64,000 nucleotides of DNA from Phycisphaerales bacterium (GTDB lineage: Bacteria > Planctomycetota > Phycisphaerae > Phycisphaerales > UBA5793), in the NCBI GenBank assembly GCA_020852515.1, contig JADZAS010000023.1:62001-126000 (forward strand), given 5' to 3'. Both the position numbers and the translations under genes were made by a program. Positions 37,410 to 47,693 of the stretch are shown one piece after another. Numbering within the stretch: the first letter of the stretch is position 1; each line of letters opens with the position of its first letter. Below the pieces are notes generated by a model. The model made no database searches, was not told the origin of the DNA, and saw nothing but the letters and a program-made list of their open reading frames with translations.

Positions 37410-39368
37410 TCACCCCAGTTCGGAGGCAGCGGCGAGTGCGGCGCTGCCCGTCAGATCGTCAGAACTGGGCAGGCCGTCGCCCCAGTGCAACTCAAACCAG
37501 AGGGCGATATTGAGCACGGGCCACAGGGTAAGCCACTGGCCGCCGGGATCGCTCGCGAGGGCGAGGGCGTCGCGCCGGCGGAACAGCTCCCCAGCCGCGG
37601 CGGCCCGCGGCAGCCACGACGCCGCCGGAGCCAGCCACTTCTGGAATGAAAGCGGGAAACTTGCCTTGGGCCGCTGGAGCACGTCGAGGGGGATGTCGCG
37701 CGCGAATGCGGCCCGGAGCACGCGCTTGGTTTCGACCCCGCCGCGCGCCAGGGTCTGCGCGGCGCTGGACCATCCCCCATCCGCCGCCGGTCGGGCGCCG
37801 AACTTGTACTCGAACGGGAGCGTCGCGGCGAGTTCCGCCAGACGAACATCGGCAAACGGCGTGCGGCCCTCGACGCTTTCCGCCATCGTCGATGTGTCGA
37901 GCCGGCCCAGCAGTCCGGACAGGTTGATGCGCTGGTGCACGCGCAGCAGGCGCTGCTCGGCTCGAATATCGACTTCATCAGCACGGCCGAACTGCGCGGC
38001 GATCTCCTCGTGCAGCAGCCGGTCGTACTCGGCGGTCTTGAGCACCTCGTCCGTCAACAACGAACCTTTACGCGCAGTGTGAATCCACGAGTTGGATCGA
38101 AGGTAATGCTCCGCCTCGCTGCCCAGAGACGGCGAGCCGTACTGCGCTGCGAGTTCCGCGCGGAATCGCGCCGGTGAATCGGACTGCTGCGCGTGGATGG
38201 CGTCGAGGCCGCAGAGGATGGGCAGAGCATAGCCGCCGAAGAGTTCATCAGCGCCCTCGCCGCTGAGCGCCACGGTCGCGTGCGGTTTGAGGGCCGCGGC
38301 GACAGCCCGGATCGCCGTCTCGTTGGGTGTGCTCACCGGGATGGCGTTGCAGGCGATGAGATCGAACCAGGCGCCGGTGAATCGGTCGGCATCCACAAGC
38401 GTGTCGTGATGTTGCGCGCCAAACTGCGCGGCGACGCGTGACGCGAAGCGGCGGTCCTCGCCGCAGTCGTCGGGGTCGGCGGCGCACCAGGTCCGCAGAG
38501 CGTCACTGGCTCCCAGATCGCGGCAGACGGAGGCGATGATCGCGCTGTCCAGCCCGCCCGACAGCAGCAGGCAGCGCGGCACGTCGCTGCGCAGATGTGC
38601 CGCAACCGAGTCGATCACCGCCTCTCGAACCAGTTCCGCCGCGTCGTTGAATTCGATATCCGTACGTTCGAGCGACGGCTCGCACCAGTATTCGTGCATC
38701 TTCCAGCGCGGCTGCCCGCCCGCGAAGGACACCTCGATGCACTCACCGGGCAGCGCGGTGTGCACGCCGGCAAAGAGAGTCCGGCGGCCAAGCGTCGTGC
38801 GGATCGTCGAGAGGTAGGCGGACACCACAGCCGCATCAGGCTGGCTCGTCATGCCGGGGTGGGCCAGGATGGCAGCGGGCGCGCTGGCGACGACGATCTC
38901 GCGTCCGATGGTGGCGTAGTAGAGCGGCTTGATCCCGAACGGATCGCGAGCCAGCAAGACCCGGTTCTCGACGAAGTCGTAGAGCGCAAAGGCGAACATG
39001 CCTCGCAACCGCGTCAGCGCCTCGCTTCCCCAGGCGATAAGTGCGTGCAGGAGTGTTTCGGTATCGCAGCGCGTGCGGAACTCGATGCGATACCGCTGCT
39101 GGAGTTGGCGCCGAATCTCCGCGTCGTTGTAGAGTTCGCCGTTGTAGATGAGCAGGTAGCGCCGGTCCGGCGACCACATGGGCTGCGCGCCGCCGTCCGG
39201 GTCGATCACTTTCAGGCGGCGATGGGCAAAGAGCACGTTGCGGTGCTCGGCGAACCCGGCGTCATCAGGTCCGCGCTGTCTCATGCAGTCGCGCATGCCG
39301 GCCGCGACGTCTGTCGAGACGCTCGGCCGCTTTCCCGGCGGGGCGATGATTCCAAGGATGCCGCACAT
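37410..39368 (-). CDS. asnB: Asparagine synthase, glutamine-hydrolysing
   Basis: 652-aa AsnB family enzyme converting aspartate, glutamine and ATP to asparagine. The N-terminal amidotransferase domain starts MCGILGI with nucleophile Cys2 and has RGPDDAG and LIYNGELYN. The synthetase domain has the ATP motif LSGGLDSAI and the GEGADELFGGY motif, ending in a helical C-terminal part. AsnB paralogues also occur in exopolysaccharide and antibiotic clusters, so amidation of another substrate is possible, but there is no such cluster here. It is 81 nt upstream of atpC on the same strand. Confidence 0.93.
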   Translation of the reverse strand: MCGILGIIAPPGKRPSVSTDVAAGMRDCMRQRGPDDAGFAEHRNVLFAHRRLKVIDPDGGAQPMWSPDRRYLLIYNGELYNDAEIRRQLQQRYRIEFRTRCDTETLLHALIAWGSEALTRLRGMFAFALYDFVENRVLLARDPFGIKPLYYATIGREIVVASAPAAILAHPGMTSQPDAAVVSAYLSTIRTTLGRRTLFAGVHTALPGECIEVSFAGGQPRWKMHEYWCEPSLERTDIEFNDAAELVREAVIDSVAAHLRSDVPRCLLLSGGLDSAIIASVCRDLGASDALRTWCAADPDDCGEDRRFASRVAAQFGAQHHDTLVDADRFTGAWFDLIACNAIPVSTPNETAIRAVAAALKPHATVALSGEGADELFGGYALPILCGLDAIHAQQSDSPARFRAELAAQYGSPSLGSEAEHYLRSNSWIHTARKGSLLTDEVLKTAEYDRLLHEEIAAQFGRADEVDIRAEQRLLRVHQRINLSGLLGRLDTSTMAESVEGRTPFADVRLAELAATLPFEYKFGARPAADGGWSSAAQTLARGGVETKRVLRAAFARDIPLDVLQRPKASFPLSFQKWLAPAASWLPRAAAAGELFRRRDALALASDPGGQWLTLWPVLNIALWFELHWGDGLPSSDDLTGSAALAAASELG

Positions 39369-39434
39369 TCCAAGCCTCCCAAACCGACACCAGAATATCG
39401 GCTCAGCGGAGGCTCCCCGGCCACGAACTCGCCG

Positions 39435-39872
39435 TCAAACCCAGACCTGGCAGATCAGAGCCGGCTCGCGCACCTTGCCGGTAAACTCGCCAATCGTCGA
39501 AGTGACGAACTTCACCTCGTATTCGGGGTGGGCGTCGAGCCACTCGTTGATGGTCTGATCCATGAATGCCAGCGAATCGGAGTTGAGTTTCGAGTGAAAC
39601 GTCCGGACATGAATCGCGCCCGCGCCCGTGACATTGGGCCGACGATTCCATTCCGATTCAGGTCCTCCGCCGTGGCGCTCGAAGGTGCGAATCTTCTTGC
39701 TGCCTTCGACCAGCGGCGCCGGATTGGGCAGATCGACCGGGCTCAATTCTTCGTGCTCAACCTCGAAGCCCGAAGATCCGCTCGACGCAGATGATGATGA
39801 CGCTCCAAAGCCCGTCGGCTCGGAGAATCGGATCTTGGGGTGCTGCGGGTTGTGGTCCTGCGATCCGCTCAT
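39435..39872 (-). CDS. Hypothetical protein
   Basis: 145-aa protein of unknown function, from ATG 39872 with GGGGG upstream. The first 50 residues are Ser/Gly/Glu-rich and likely disordered. A compact domain begins near residue 70 (HVRTFHSKLNSDSLAFMDQ) and ends with a beta-rich segment (EYEVKFVTSTIGEFTG). The regular domain pattern supports a real protein. It is downstream of no obvious operon partner on this strand. Confidence 0.65.
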   Translation of the reverse strand: MSGSQDHNPQHPKIRFSEPTGFGASSSSASSGSSGFEVEHEELSPVDLPNPAPLVEGSKKIRTFERHGGGPESEWNRRPNVTGAGAIHVRTFHSKLNSDSLAFMDQTINEWLDAHPEYEVKFVTSTIGEFTGKVREPALICQVWV

Positions 39873-39969
39873 GGAAACCCCCGTTTCGAGAATTGGGACA
39901 TGACTGCGGCTGATACAGGCTACCACGACCAAGACGGCCTTGCAAGCGAAATCCGGATTCGCGGCGAAA

Positions 39970-40344
39970 TCAACTCAGCCGATGGGCCTGCTGATGTCTG
40001 ATCGACCATTGCTGCGGCGCGGGATCACCGTCCCAGTGCACACTGAGCAGCAGGTGCTCGGCGGCGGGCTCAACTTCTGCAGCAGGCGTCCACCAGCCGG
40101 ACCGGACGCGCCGGACCAGGCCGCGGTCGCCGGCCACCGGGCCTTCGTAGTCGAGATACGTCGCGCGGTGGTCGGCGAGAGGTTCGACGGCAAGGTCTTC
40201 ACCTGGCGGGACTTCGTCTGGCCGGAGCGCAACCCGCCATGTCCGCAGGCGCTTGGTCGCCGGGTCGTCCACGGCGAGCATCCAGTCGAAGTGCGCGCTG
40301 CCATCGGGCTGCTCGTGGCGGAGGATGACCGTTCGCAATCGCAC
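39970..40344 (-). CDS. Stand-alone LigD-type 3'-phosphoesterase domain
   Basis: 124-aa protein resembling the DNA polymerase/ligase phosphoesterase domain of LigD, here without ligase or polymerase domains. The metal-site region is recognisable as LRHEQPDGSAHFDWML, followed by LRTWRVAL and a final WDGDPAPQQW. Start codon is GTG 40344. The LigD domain removes 3' ribonucleotides or phosphates during end joining. Stand-alone versions exist; the activity here is inferred. It is divergent from the TPR lipoprotein gene at 40444. Confidence 0.7.
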   Translation of the reverse strand: MRLRTVILRHEQPDGSAHFDWMLAVDDPATKRLRTWRVALRPDEVPPGEDLAVEPLADHRATYLDYEGPVAGDRGLVRRVRSGWWTPAAEVEPAAEHLLLSVHWDGDPAPQQWSIRHQQAHRLS

Positions 40345-40401
40345 CGGTGGAGGATACGGCCCGCCTTGCTGACCCGCCGTTCGCCACTGCGGCCCGGAGC
40401 G

Positions 40402-40410
40402 TGATATGAT
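40402..40410 (+). promoter_or_regulatory. Putative extended -10 promoter of the TPR lipoprotein gene
   Basis: TGATATGAT is a TGn-extended -10 (TATGAT, 5 of 6 matches), 33 nt before ATG 40444, whose AAGGAG ribosome binding site lies between. No clear -35. The predicted start of transcription is about 40417. Confidence 0.45.
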
Positions 40411-40443
40411 GCCCCTGAACCCTGCGACACAAGGAGTCCACGC

Positions 40444-41112
40444 ATGGCACGGTGGATGGCCGTCCTGCTGATCGCCGCCTCACTCTGGCCGATTGGCTGT
40501 TCGAACAAGAGATCGCTCCCCGAATTGCGCGCCGACGGGCAGTACGCGCTCGACCACGAGCATTTTCAGGATGCGCTGGTCGCGTACCAGCAGGTTCTCG
40601 AGGTCAAGCCTGAGGATACCGAAGCGAACTACGGCCTCGGCAGGGCCCACCTCGCGCTGGGCGATCCGATGCGGGCTCGCACGCATCTGGGCATCGCTTA
40701 TCAGCAGTCGAGCCACAACCCGGACCTCACGTTCCAGATTGGCGAGCAGCTGGCCGAAGCCATGGCCCGGAGCGGCGACCAGCAAGGCATGGTGATGTTC
40801 CTCAGGGACGCCGCCCAGAGCCGCGGCGAAGTGCGCGACTATCTCCTTTGGGGCGATATGGCCGCGAAATACGGCGACCCCGATTCGGCGGAACTCGCCT
40901 ACCGCACCGCCATCCGCATCGAACCCACGCCCACCGTGCTGCCCTACTGGAAACTGGCCACCTTCTACGAATCGATCGGCAAGACCGAAGCCGCGACCCA
41001 GCGCCTGCGCCAGGCCTACTGGATTGAGCCGGAGAACCAGCAGGTCATCGAAAAACTCGAAACGTACTTCGCCGTGGTCGGTCCGAGTTTGAAACTCGCA
41101 CCCGATCGCTGA
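40444..41112 (+). CDS. TPR-repeat lipoprotein
   Basis: 222-aa lipoprotein with tetratricopeptide repeats. A strong AAGGAG precedes ATG 40444. The signal peptide ends in a lipobox (WPIGC, Cys19). Repeats cover about residues 30-210, for example DALVAYQQVLEVKPEDTEAN and TEAATQRLRQAYWIEPENQ. It should be a periplasmic or outer-membrane-anchored scaffold. No enzyme domain and no informative neighbour; the next gene is a separate regulator. Confidence 0.82.
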   Translation: MARWMAVLLIAASLWPIGCSNKRSLPELRADGQYALDHEHFQDALVAYQQVLEVKPEDTEANYGLGRAHLALGDPMRARTHLGIAYQQSSHNPDLTFQIGEQLAEAMARSGDQQGMVMFLRDAAQSRGEVRDYLLWGDMAAKYGDPDSAELAYRTAIRIEPTPTVLPYWKLATFYESIGKTEAATQRLRQAYWIEPENQQVIEKLETYFAVVGPSLKLAPDR

Positions 41113-41148
41113 GCAGTGCCGGCTGATTGAAGCGCGATCCTGATCGTC

Positions 41149-42102
41149 ATGGCATCCACCGCACCTCGCCAACGCCTGACTGACCGCCTCGCGCTGCTGA
41201 GCGAAATGACGCGCCTGCGCCTGCTTCGGCTGCTCGAGATTGAGGAACTCGGCGTCGGCGAACTCGCATCCATTCTGCAACTGCCCCAGAGCACCGTCAG
41301 CCGGCATCTCAAGTCGCTGCTTGAAGGCGGCTGGATCGTGCGCCGCTCCGAAGGCACGGCCAGCATGTACCGCCTCGTGAACGAATCGCTGAGCGAGGAA
41401 GCGCGCGAACTGTGGCAACTCACCCGCAGGCAACTCGGCGAGCCGCCGCAGGTGCGCCAGGATGAGCATCGCCTCAAGCAGATCCTCGCCAAGCGCGAGA
41501 CGGACACGATTGCCTACTTCGGCCGCGTGGGCGGCGAGTGGGACGCGATCCGCAGCGAACTGTTCGGCTCGAGCTTTGTGGATGAGGCCCTGCTGGCTCT
41601 TCTGCCTCCTCAGTGGACCGTGGCCGATCTTGGCTGCGGCACCGGCGACATTGCCGTGCGCCTGGCCACGCTGGTCGAGACGGTGCATCTCGTGGACATG
41701 AGCAAAGCGATGCTCGCCGCCGCCCGCAAGCGCCTTGCCAGGCACAAGAACGTCCACTTCCACCACAGCGATCTCACGGGCCTGCCGCTCGATGATGCCA
41801 GTGTGGATGCAGCAATCATCTCGCTCGTCCTGCACCACGTGAACCACCCGGCGACGGCGATCCGCGAAGCCGCGCGCATCCTCAAGCCCGGCGGCCGCCT
41901 GCTCGTCATCGACATGCTCGAACACGACCGCGAGCAGTACCGCCAAACGATGGGCCACAAGTGGCTCGGCTTCAAGCCGGCGGAGATGAGCGAGTGGTTC
42001 ACCGCCGCGGGCCTGGGCCATCTCCGGACCGTCCACCTGCCCTCTGACCCACAGGCCAAGGGCCCGGACCTGTTCGTCATGGCCGGTTCGCGCGGGGCAT
42101 AG
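41149..42102 (+). CDS. ArsR-family regulator fused to SAM methyltransferase domain (SahR-like)
   Basis: 317-aa fusion. The N-terminal winged helix (residues about 10-90, with TVSRHLKSLLEGGWIVRRSEG) is ArsR type; the C-terminal domain has the SAM motif VADLGCGTGDIAVRL and LKPGGRLLVIDML. This fusion is encoded next to ahcY in other bacteria, as with the SahR-type regulators of S-adenosylhomocysteine recycling, and ahcY follows here. I infer that it senses S-adenosylmethionine or S-adenosylhomocysteine and controls ahcY. Whether the methyltransferase domain catalyses or only senses is not shown by the sequence. Confidence 0.88.
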   Translation: MASTAPRQRLTDRLALLSEMTRLRLLRLLEIEELGVGELASILQLPQSTVSRHLKSLLEGGWIVRRSEGTASMYRLVNESLSEEARELWQLTRRQLGEPPQVRQDEHRLKQILAKRETDTIAYFGRVGGEWDAIRSELFGSSFVDEALLALLPPQWTVADLGCGTGDIAVRLATLVETVHLVDMSKAMLAAARKRLARHKNVHFHHSDLTGLPLDDASVDAAIISLVLHHVNHPATAIREAARILKPGGRLLVIDMLEHDREQYRQTMGHKWLGFKPAEMSEWFTAAGLGHLRTVHLPSDPQAKGPDLFVMAGSRGA

Positions 42103-42376
42103 CGACAGCGGCATCAGTGCCATCGGGTGCCATGGTCAAGCGAGGCTCTGCGAGCGCGGGCCATGCGGGCGCGCGGCACTCGATTCATCGACAGGCCCAC
42201 CGCGCGAACGGCGTGGCCCGCGGGTCGCAGCCTTCGACTCAGGCTCAGACCAGGAACCCGACCTCTGGACCACGGCACCAGCGCCACGCCCCTTCCACTT
42301 CTGAGCCTTCTGTGCCTCTTTGCGGCTGATCCGACGGGAAACCGGATGGCACCGATTCCTCGCGGCCGCTCGGCCC

Positions 42377-42405
42377 TTGTCCGCCGCCGAATCTGCTTCT
42401 ACACT
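42377..42405 (+). promoter_or_regulatory. ahcY: Putative sigma70-type promoter of ahcY
   Basis: TTGTCC (42377-42382) and TACACT (42400-42405) are separated by 17 nt, each matching 4 of 6 consensus bases. Transcription would start near 42412, about 107 nt before ATG 42519. Confidence 0.45.
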
Positions 42406-42410
42406 CTATC

Positions 42411-42426
42411 CGGATGAACGGATGAA
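42411..42426 (+). promoter_or_regulatory. Tandem CGGATGAA repeats at the ahcY start site
   Basis: Two exact, adjacent copies of CGGATGAA (42411-42418 and 42419-42426) overlap the predicted transcription start of ahcY. They are a candidate binding site for the SahR-like regulator encoded just upstream. Inference; no family consensus was available to check against. Confidence 0.3.
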
Positions 42427-42518
42427 TGCCGGCTCTCTCATGGCCGCCCGACCGCCCCGTCTTGACGAAATACCCCGAGAAAACCACACCAGAACGCTCT
42501 CGAAAGGACCTCTTGCCC

Positions 42519-44015
<1,497 letters not shown>

Positions 44016-44039
44016 GCGGCGCCGCAGCACGACTTGAAC

Positions 44040-44073
44040 ACAAAGCCCAGGTAATGCGTTACCTGGGCTTTGT
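44040..44073. terminator. Bidirectional terminator after ahcY and rarD-like gene
   Basis: A perfect 15-bp stem (44040-44054 with 44059-44073) and TGCG tetraloop lies 25 nt after the ahcY stop. The minus-strand transporter gene ends inside it: its stop codon is at 44059-44061. The flanking T-rich and A-rich ends are modest, but the stem is very stable in both directions. Confidence 0.7.
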
Positions 44074-44994
44074 TCTTGCGCCGCGGATCGCGTCAAACGA
44101 ATAGATCGCCAGCGCGATCCAGATGATGACGAAGCACACGAGGCGGGGGGTGCTCAGTGGTTCGTGGAAGATGAGCCAGGCGATGAGGAACTGGCCCGAG
44201 GGCGCGAGGTATTGCAGGAAACCGACCGTGACCAGCCGCAGCCGGCGCGCTGCGCAGGTGAACCACAACAGCGGCAGCGCGGTGATGACACCGCCGGCGA
44301 TGAGCAGCGTATCCGTGAGCCCTGATCCGCTGCCAAACGCTCCCCCGCCGTTCATTCCCGTCCAGATGAGATAGCCGATGCACAGCGGGGCGAGCAGCAG
44401 CGTTTCGACCGTCTGTCCGACCATCGCCTCGACGGGAACGAGTTTGCGAATCAGGCCGTAGGCCGCGAAAGTGCACGCCAGCGCCAGGGCGATGACGGGC
44501 GCCTCGCGCGAGGCGATGGAGAGGTAGATCACGCCGGCAGCCGCGATCGCCACGGCGAGCACCTGCAGGCGCCGCAGACGCTCGCCGAGAATCAGATAGC
44601 CCATCGCCACACTGATGAGCGGGTTGATGAAGTAGCCCAGGCTTGCCTGCAGCACCTGGCCGGTTTCGTGCACCCAGATGAAGAGGTACCAATTGACGCA
44701 GATGAGCGCCGCCGTACCCACGAGCACCACGAGCACGCGCGGCGTGCGAAACAGCACTCTCCACAGCGCCGGCCCCTGCCGACGGATGAGCACGAGCGAG
44801 ACGAGAAAGACCGCCGACCAGAGAATGCGATGCGCCAGGACCTCGCGGCCGGGCGCGCGGGCGACGATGATCTTGAAGTAGAGCGGCGCCACGCCCCACC
44901 AGAGATAGGCCGCGAGTCCGTAGGCGACGCCTGCGCGAGCCCGCGCTGCGGCATCACTTCTGGACAGCAGTGGATCAGCAGCCGCGTCACTCAT
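44059..44994 (-). CDS. RarD-type EamA family transporter
   Basis: 311-aa membrane protein with about ten hydrophobic segments, of the EamA/RarD group of drug/metabolite transporters. The first segment region (GVAYGLAAYLWWGVAPLYFK) and LAHRILWSAVF match the RarD signature, as do NWYLFIWVHETGQVLQASLGYFI (residues split here across two segments) and the late GFLQYLAPSGQFLIA. Start is ATG 44994, 11 nt after the exchanger stop at 45006. Substrate is unknown. Confidence 0.88.
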   Translation of the reverse strand: MSDAAADPLLSRSDAAARARAGVAYGLAAYLWWGVAPLYFKIIVARAPGREVLAHRILWSAVFLVSLVLIRRQGPALWRVLFRTPRVLVVLVGTAALICVNWYLFIWVHETGQVLQASLGYFINPLISVAMGYLILGERLRRLQVLAVAIAAAGVIYLSIASREAPVIALALACTFAAYGLIRKLVPVEAMVGQTVETLLLAPLCIGYLIWTGMNGGGAFGSGSGLTDTLLIAGGVITALPLLWFTCAARRLRLVTVGFLQYLAPSGQFLIAWLIFHEPLSTPRLVCFVIIWIALAIYSFDAIRGARTKPR

Positions 44995-45005
44995 GCGCCG
45001 CGCCG

Positions 45006-46013
45006 TCAGTTTCCATTGTGCACCATGAGCACGCGCCAGGAGATATACGCCGCGTACGCGAGCAGCAGGAAGAGCCCTTCGCGCCGGATCAGGCGCTGGT
45101 TTGCCGTGAGCACCATCGGCACGAGCACAAACGACAGCCCCGCCAGCCAGATGAGATCGAACCACCCTCCGGCCGGAACAGGGATAGGTCGAACGGCCGA
45201 ACTCACACCCATGATGAGCAGCAGGTTGAAGATGTTCGAGCCGATCACATTGCCCACAGCTATGTCTGACTGGCCGCGGTACACCGCCACCACCGACGTA
45301 ACCAGTTCCGGCAGGCTGGTGCCCACGGCCACGAGCGTCAGGCCCACGACAACCTGCGGCACTCCAAAGGACAGCGCCAGCATTGTGGCCTGCTCCACTG
45401 TCACCTGCCCGCCGCCGATGAGCAGCCCGAGACCGACAATGCTCATGACAGCGCTCACCGCCAGCGACCGATCTTTGCTCTCGGGCGCGACTTGATCGAG
45501 CACCTGGGCCGACTCGGTCCGAATAGTGTCCTCGGGACTGGACTTGTAGAGCACCTCGGCCGCGGTGTAGTACAGAAACACGCCAAAGAGCAGCAGCATG
45601 ATGAGCCCGTCGCTGCGATCGAACGCCCCGGCGCTGGCGCGGAGCCAGTTGTCGGCCGCCATTACGCACACGGCGATCGTGGCCAGAAGCATCATGGGCA
45701 GTTCGCGGCGGATGACCTGGCTGCGGATCTGCAGCGGTCGAATGAGCGCGGCGATGCCGAGGATGAGCCCTATGTTGGCGATGTTGCTGCCAACGATGTT
45801 GCCAAACGAAATGTCGCCCTTGTCCTCCCAGGCCGCGAGAACGTTGACAGCCAGTTCGGGCGCGCTGGTCCCGAACGCGACGACCGTCAGGCCGACGACC
45901 AGTTCGGATACGCCCAGGACGCGGGCCATCGTCGAGGCGCCGCGCACGAGCAGATCGCCGCCGACGATCAGCATGACGAGGCCGAGAATGAGCAGCAGCA
46001 GCGGAATCAGCAT
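45006..46013 (-). CDS. Calcium/sodium antiporter (CaCA family)
   Basis: 335-aa K+-independent Na+/Ca2+-exchanger family protein with the YrbG pattern. Two inverted repeats are visible: GLTVVAFGTSAPELAVNVLAA and GLTLVAVGTSLPELVTSVVA, each followed by GNIVGSNIAN or GNVIGSNIFN, the ion-binding alpha repeats. A soluble acidic loop (SSPEDTIRTESAQVLDQ) lies between the halves. I set the start at ATG 46013; the longer frame is Arg-rich. It is upstream of the RarD-type gene. Confidence 0.92.
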   Translation of the reverse strand: MLIPLLLLILGLVMLIVGGDLLVRGASTMARVLGVSELVVGLTVVAFGTSAPELAVNVLAAWEDKGDISFGNIVGSNIANIGLILGIAALIRPLQIRSQVIRRELPMMLLATIAVCVMAADNWLRASAGAFDRSDGLIMLLLFGVFLYYTAAEVLYKSSPEDTIRTESAQVLDQVAPESKDRSLAVSAVMSIVGLGLLIGGGQVTVEQATMLALSFGVPQVVVGLTLVAVGTSLPELVTSVVAVYRGQSDIAVGNVIGSNIFNLLLIMGVSSAVRPIPVPAGGWFDLIWLAGLSFVLVPMVLTANQRLIRREGLFLLLAYAAYISWRVLMVHNGN

Positions 46014-46126
46014 CTCGAAATCGAACTCGCTTCGGGTGTCGTGGCCATGAGTGAAGGCAAGGATAGCCGCGCGCGATGGCGCATCCCGCAGGCTCGACTC
46101 GCAAGCCCGCGATGCTAATCTCCGCC

Positions 46127-47362
46127 ATGTCGCCAGGGTCAAACCGCAGGCACGAACGGATGACCGCGGCGCAGGCGCGCCTGCTGCTGCTCGATGCGCA
46201 GGGCCTGGCCGCCGCGCCAACCGGCGCCGCCGATGCGCAGCGCGTCTACGACCTCGTCGAGCGCATGGGCTTCGTGCAGATCGACTCGATCAACGTCGTG
46301 GACCGCGCGCACCACCTCATTCTCGCGGCACGTCTCGATCGGTTTCGCCCGGCCATGCTCGACCGACTCGTCGAGCGCGACCGCCTGCTCTTCGAGCACT
46401 GGACGCACGATGCATCGCTCATCCCGACAAAGTGGTATCGCCACTGGCTGCCGCGCTTCAACCGCCAGCGCACCGGCAAGTGGTGGCGCGAGCGGATGGG
46501 GCCGAAGTTCCCGCAGGTGATTGCCCACGTGCGCGAGCGCATCGCCGCCGAGGGTCCCCTGCTCTCGCGCGACTTCGAGCACGATCGCAACGGAGAGTCC
46601 GGCGCCTGGTGGGGCTGGAAGCCGCAGAAGGCCGCCCTCGAGCATCTCTGGCGCACGGGCGATCTGCTCATTGCGCGGCGCGACAACTTTCAAAAGGTCT
46701 ACGACCTCGCGCCGCGCGTGCTCGGCGAGTTCACGCAGTCTGAGCCGCCCACTGGTGAGGAGCAGGTCGAGTGGGCCTGTGTTACGGCGCTGCAGCGCCT
46801 GGGCTGCGCGACTCCCAGTGAAATAGCGAAGTTCTGGAATGCGATTTCCCTCGCCGAGGCTCGCGCCTGGTGCGACGCCGCGCTTCGGGTCGGCCGGGCG
46901 GTTCCCGTTGAAGTGGAGGCCGCCGATGGCGCCAAGCCGCGCCTCGCCGTGGCTTTTCACGACTGGCGCAGCCGTCTTGATGCGGCGCCGCGGCCGCCGA
47001 AGCGCGCTCGGCTGCTGTGCCCGTTCGATCCGGTGCTGCGCGACCGGGCTCGCGCCGGCCGGCTGTTCAACTTCGACTATCGCTTCGAAGCCTTCGTCCC
47101 CGAGGCGATGCGCCGCTTCGGTTATTACGTCATGCCGGTGCTCGACGGCGATCGGCTCGTGGCCCGCGTCGATCCGAAGTTCCATCGCGACAAGGGCGTG
47201 CTGCGCATCGCTCGACTCTGGTGGGAGCCGGATGTCAGCGTCAGCGACGCCATGCTCAGTCGCATCGAGGCAGCCGTGGATCGCCTCGCGCGCTTCGTCG
47301 GAGCCGACTCGTGGTCCATCGGCCGCACGAGCGTGCGGCGAAGCAAGAGGTTCGCCGTTTAG
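46127..47362 (+). CDS. YcaQ-type DNA glycosylase/winged-helix protein
   Basis: 411-aa member of the YcaQ/AlkZ family of DNA glycosylases that remove crosslinked or alkylated bases. The N-terminal helix motif GFVQIDSINVVDRAHHLIL and the middle LFEHWTHDASLIP (catalytic QxQ/QxD-type region in relatives) and the final FGYYVMPVLDGDRLVARVDPK fit the family. Start could be 46112, 46127 or 46160; I chose 46127. It is divergent from the exchanger gene. The gene overlaps the stop of the next minus-strand gene by 4 nt. Confidence 0.85.
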   Translation: MSPGSNRRHERMTAAQARLLLLDAQGLAAAPTGAADAQRVYDLVERMGFVQIDSINVVDRAHHLILAARLDRFRPAMLDRLVERDRLLFEHWTHDASLIPTKWYRHWLPRFNRQRTGKWWRERMGPKFPQVIAHVRERIAAEGPLLSRDFEHDRNGESGAWWGWKPQKAALEHLWRTGDLLIARRDNFQKVYDLAPRVLGEFTQSEPPTGEEQVEWACVTALQRLGCATPSEIAKFWNAISLAEARAWCDAALRVGRAVPVEVEAADGAKPRLAVAFHDWRSRLDAAPRPPKRARLLCPFDPVLRDRARAGRLFNFDYRFEAFVPEAMRRFGYYVMPVLDGDRLVARVDPKFHRDKGVLRIARLWWEPDVSVSDAMLSRIEAAVDRLARFVGADSWSIGRTSVRRSKRFAV

Positions 47363-47607
47363 ATGCGGTCAGACCACTCGCTGAATCGCGCCCAAGCCCA
47401 TCGGCTCAGCGGCATGCCGATCAGCGTCAACACCACGCCCATCGACAGGCCGATGATCAGCGTCCATTTCAGGTCGAACCAGATCGGCCCGAGAATGACG
47501 CACCAGATGATCAGCGGCCCCATGACGAAGATCATGTTGAATGTGATCGCGCCCGTCATCTCGCCGTGACGGTCTTCCTGTCCGGGTTTGGCGCGGTACT
47601 CGGCCAT
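47359..47607 (-). CDS. Small two-span membrane protein
   Basis: 82-aa protein with two hydrophobic segments (about residues 20-45 and 48-65), function unknown. Its stop overlaps the ycaQ-type stop by 4 nt in opposite orientation. The hydrophobic layout and normal start (ATG 47607) suggest a real gene. Confidence 0.65.
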   Translation of the reverse strand: MAEYRAKPGQEDRHGEMTGAITFNMIFVMGPLIIWCVILGPIWFDLKWTLIIGLSMGVVLTLIGMPLSRWAWARFSEWSDRI

Positions 47608-47636
47608 GTGCGAGCGATGCTATTCGTCCCATGCAA

Positions 47637-47664
47637 AGACCGCCCGGCGCAGGCCGGGCGGTCT
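47637..47664 (-). terminator. Terminator of the Cys-rich lipoprotein gene
   Basis: A perfect 12-bp GC-rich stem (47637-47648 with 47653-47664) and GCAG loop lies 29 nt after the lipoprotein stop at 47694 on the minus strand, followed there by TTTGC. T-tract is short; the stem is strong. Confidence 0.7.
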
Positions 47665-47693
47665 CGTAAATCAGGTCAAATGTGCAGGTCGAA

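Larger units (their letters stand above)
42103..42518. other. 416-nt non-coding gap upstream of ahcY
   Basis: No convincing gene is present. The left 270 nt hold nothing I recognise. The right part holds a promoter-like pair and tandem 8-mers described separately. I looked for an S-adenosylhomocysteine riboswitch and did not find one convincingly. Confidence 0.6.

Noticed and set aside
40480-42123. 547-aa minus-strand frame across the TPR lipoprotein and regulator genes
   Set aside because: It spans two well-supported plus-strand genes and the gap between them, with no domain of its own.
42103-42518. S-adenosylhomocysteine riboswitch upstream of ahcY
   Set aside because: I could not find the expected conserved core and pairing; the neighbouring regulator gene offers a simpler control.
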